Shown piece after piece: positions 13,246-14,983 of a stretch of DNA of 14,983 bases. The notes beneath the pieces are model-generated. The model did no database searches and was not told where the DNA came from. It worked only from the letters and a program-made list of their open reading frames with translations. Position 1 is the stretch's first letter; every line of letters begins with the position of its first letter. This DNA is from Acetobacteraceae bacterium (GTDB lineage: Bacteria > Pseudomonadota > Alphaproteobacteria > Acetobacterales > Acetobacteraceae), in assembly GCA_027311485.1 (NCBI GenBank), contig DAICYU010000036.1, positions 1 through 14,983 of the forward strand. Reading direction: 5' to 3'. Made by a program: the position numbers and the translations under genes.

Positions 13246-14983
13246 TTATACCGCTTCCAACTGGCCCGAAGTCCGGTCCGCGCGGGCAGTCGAGACCACG
13301 AAAGCCAAAATGTCGTGCAGTTCCGTCGCCTGCGTCGCGAAATCCCGCAGTCCGTCACGCGACGGATTGGTCCAGCCGTGCAGGTTCGCCTTCCGGTCCA
13401 GCAGGTCCTCGACCGCCTTGCGGAACGGCGCGGTGTCTTCGCCGATTGGGATCAACGTGCCATTGACGCCAGGGCGGATCACCTCGGCCGCGCCGCCGCG
13501 GTCGGTCGCGATCACCCATTTGTTGCGGGCGAGGGCTTCCCGCACGGTCAGCCCGAAGGATTCCGGCCATTGCGACGGGAACAGCAGCACGTCGATCGCC
13601 TCATAGAACCCATCCCGGTCGGCGGGCTTGAACGGCGGCACGGTCCGGATGGTGCCGCGCACACGCCATTTAATATCGGCGAATGAGTCGATGCCGATCG
13701 ACAGGCCATGGTTCACCAGAACCAGTTCCCAGTCGTCACGGCTGAGTTCTTCGAACGTCCGCTTCAACAGCGGAAAACCCTTGACCGCTTCCGTGCCGGC
13801 GACGAAGCCGAAACGTAGCCTGGCGGGTGCCTGGTTTGGGCGCGGCGCAGCGGGAAGGTTGATGCCGTTTTCGTTGACCACGACGCGGTCGGCCGCGAAG
13901 CCGTTGGCCACGTAGAACCGCCGCCAGTGTTCCGACGGGGTCAGCAGCAGGGATGCATCCTGCAAGGCGTGGCGCAGCCGGGCGTTGCGCAATACCGTCG
14001 CGCCCAGGCTGGGCACACAGGTGGCGCAGATGTTCAGATCGATCTGATGCTGGCCGCAATACTTGCCTTCGCCGGTCACCAGGAACTGCCGCTCGCACAC
14101 CCACCAGGCGTCGTGCAGCGTCACGACATACGGAATGCCTTCTTCCTGGCACGCGCGCAGGCATGCGGCACCCAGCCCCTGCATGGCGTGGAAATGAACC
14201 ACGTCCGGGCGCACCGCCCGCACGATATGGTGGAATGACTCGGCTGCGGTTTCGTCCCAGGTTTCGCCCATCCAGCCCGGCCGGTCCTGGATACCGAGGC
14301 GGAAAATGGGAACCCCGTCCTCCTCGGACCGCTCAACCGCATACGGCTTCATCCAGCCAGATGGCGCGCTGGCAACAACACTGACCCTTGTATCGGTCCG
14401 ATTGTGCAATTGCCGGGCCATTTCCTCGGCAACGACGGTGGCGCCGCCGAATGATTGCGGACGATACAGGATATTGACCTGCAGGACATGCAATCTAGGA
14501 TCGGTGACGGTACGGTGCTGTTCCAGCAACGGTTGAAGCTGGCGCTGTGCGATCGCCCGGGGAGAGTAGCGTGCCAGCACATCCTGGCGCGCGGCCGCAC
14601 CAATGCGCCGGCGCAGCTCCGTATCCTGCACCAGGGCGGTAAGCGCCTGATACCATTCGCCTTCTGTATCGGCCAGGAAACCGTTTTCGCCGTTGCGGAT
14701 CGCATGGGTGAATGCCGACCGGCCGGAGCACACGGACGGCACGCCGACTGTGGCGGCTTCCAGGAACTTGATATTGCTCTTGGCTTCATTGAAGGACGCC
14801 GGCATCAGCGGTGCGATGGCGATGTCGCTTTGTGCCAGAATCTCCATGTATTCGGCATAGGGACGGGCCGGCAGACGCGTCACCTGATCGCCCAAGGCAA
14901 GGATCGGCCTTGGCGGATTCAATTCGCCGATCAGAACGATCTCGACCTGCGGATTTTCCTCGGCAACGCGCTTCAGCGCCTGT
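13246..14983 (-). CDS. Tandem-domain glycosyltransferase (GT4-like), 5' end outside window
   Basis: The frame is open from the right window edge to a stop at 13246, about 578 residues; a TTG at 14922 is only an internal codon, since upstream codons continue a GT strand (VEIVLIGE). Visible residues 1-150 are the C-terminal half of a GT-B enzyme, with SNIKFLEAATVGVPSVCSG and NGENGFLAD. A second complete GT4 domain follows (about 160-560). Its N-terminal half has NILYRPQSFGGATVVAEEMA and HDAWWVCERQ with three further cysteines (KYC, ICATC). Its C-terminal half has PESFGLTVREALA (about 473-485), the EX7E motif that binds the nucleotide-sugar phosphates, then GGAAEVIRPGVNG. Such enzymes build surface polysaccharide or glycosylate proteins in the cytoplasm. 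A methyltransferase gene lies 17 nt downstream. Donor and acceptor unknown. Confidence 0.87.
   Translation of the reverse strand, partial: QALKRVAEENPQVEIVLIGELNPPRPILALGDQVTRLPARPYAEYMEILAQSDIAIAPLMPASFNEAKSNIKFLEAATVGVPSVCSGRSAFTHAIRNGENGFLADTEGEWYQALTALVQDTELRRRIGAAARQDVLARYSPRAIAQRQLQPLLEQHRTVTDPRLHVLQVNILYRPQSFGGATVVAEEMARQLHNRTDTRVSVVASAPSGWMKPYAVERSEEDGVPIFRLGIQDRPGWMGETWDETAAESFHHIVRAVRPDVVHFHAMQGLGAACLRACQEEGIPYVVTLHDAWWVCERQFLVTGEGKYCGQHQIDLNICATCVPSLGATVLRNARLRHALQDASLLLTPSEHWRRFYVANGFAADRVVVNENGINLPAAPRPNQAPARLRFGFVAGTEAVKGFPLLKRTFEELSRDDWELVLVNHGLSIGIDSFADIKWRVRGTIRTVPPFKPADRDGFYEAIDVLLFPSQWPESFGLTVREALARNKWVIATDRGGAAEVIRPGVNGTLIPIGEDTAPFRKAVEDLLDRKANLHGWTNPSRDGLRDFATQATELHDILAFVVSTARADRTSGQLEAV

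Noticed and set aside
12476..13606. A 376-codon plus-strand frame opposite the methyltransferase and glycosyltransferase
   Set aside because: Crosses the boundary of two well-supported minus-strand genes and has antisense-type composition.

Overview
The window looks like chromosome of a GC-rich alphaproteobacterium, most probably of the Rhodospirillales/Acetobacteraceae type. The evidence is a GapR (DUF2312) protein, which is essentially restricted to Alphaproteobacteria, an rpoZ-rsh pair with an acidic-tailed omega subunit, a single bifunctional Rsh instead of separate RelA and SpoT, and high GC with strong third-position GC bias (hence many long antisense shadow frames). No tRNA, rRNA, CRISPR array, insertion sequence or phage gene was seen. 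The longest gap between genes is about 200 bp.

Left edge (1-953): the N-terminal part of a family-9 glycosyltransferase on the minus strand runs off the window, diverging from gapR on the plus strand. gapR converges on the next block across a GC-rich array of about six 15-bp units.

Housekeeping block (954-6659, minus strand): transcription order is rpoZ, rsh, acpS, lepB, rnc, era. It joins RNA polymerase omega and (p)ppGpp metabolism with acyl carrier protein activation, signal peptidase I, RNase III and the Era GTPase. rnc and era overlap by 4 nt, rnc probably begins inside lepB, and a promoter is visible upstream of rpoZ.

Accessory/metabolic block (6764-12010): a 12-TM MFS transporter on the minus strand diverges from a TetR-family regulator. 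The shared intergenic region carries three near-identical 14-bp palindromes over both candidate promoters, so this is a clear local regulatory circuit. Downstream on the plus strand are a small lipoprotein of unknown function and a two-gene acyl-CoA dehydrogenase operon. The operon resembles heteromeric small/large-subunit pairs: only the large subunit shows a plausible catalytic Glu. Its 3' end runs into a 35-bp tandem palindromic repeat whose first copy contains the stop codon.

Right edge (12134-14983, minus strand): a glycosyltransferase carrying the C-terminal half of one GT4-like domain followed by a second complete GT4 domain (5' end outside the window), then a SAM-dependent methyltransferase 17 nt downstream. 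This is probably part of a surface polysaccharide or protein glycosylation locus.

I did not find a convincing new multi-gene system. The observations most worth following are the triple-operator MFS/TetR switch, the GC-rich hairpin repeats filling both convergent gene junctions, a possible Shine-Dalgarno-sequestering leader before the acyl-CoA dehydrogenases, and the tandem-domain glycosyltransferase.
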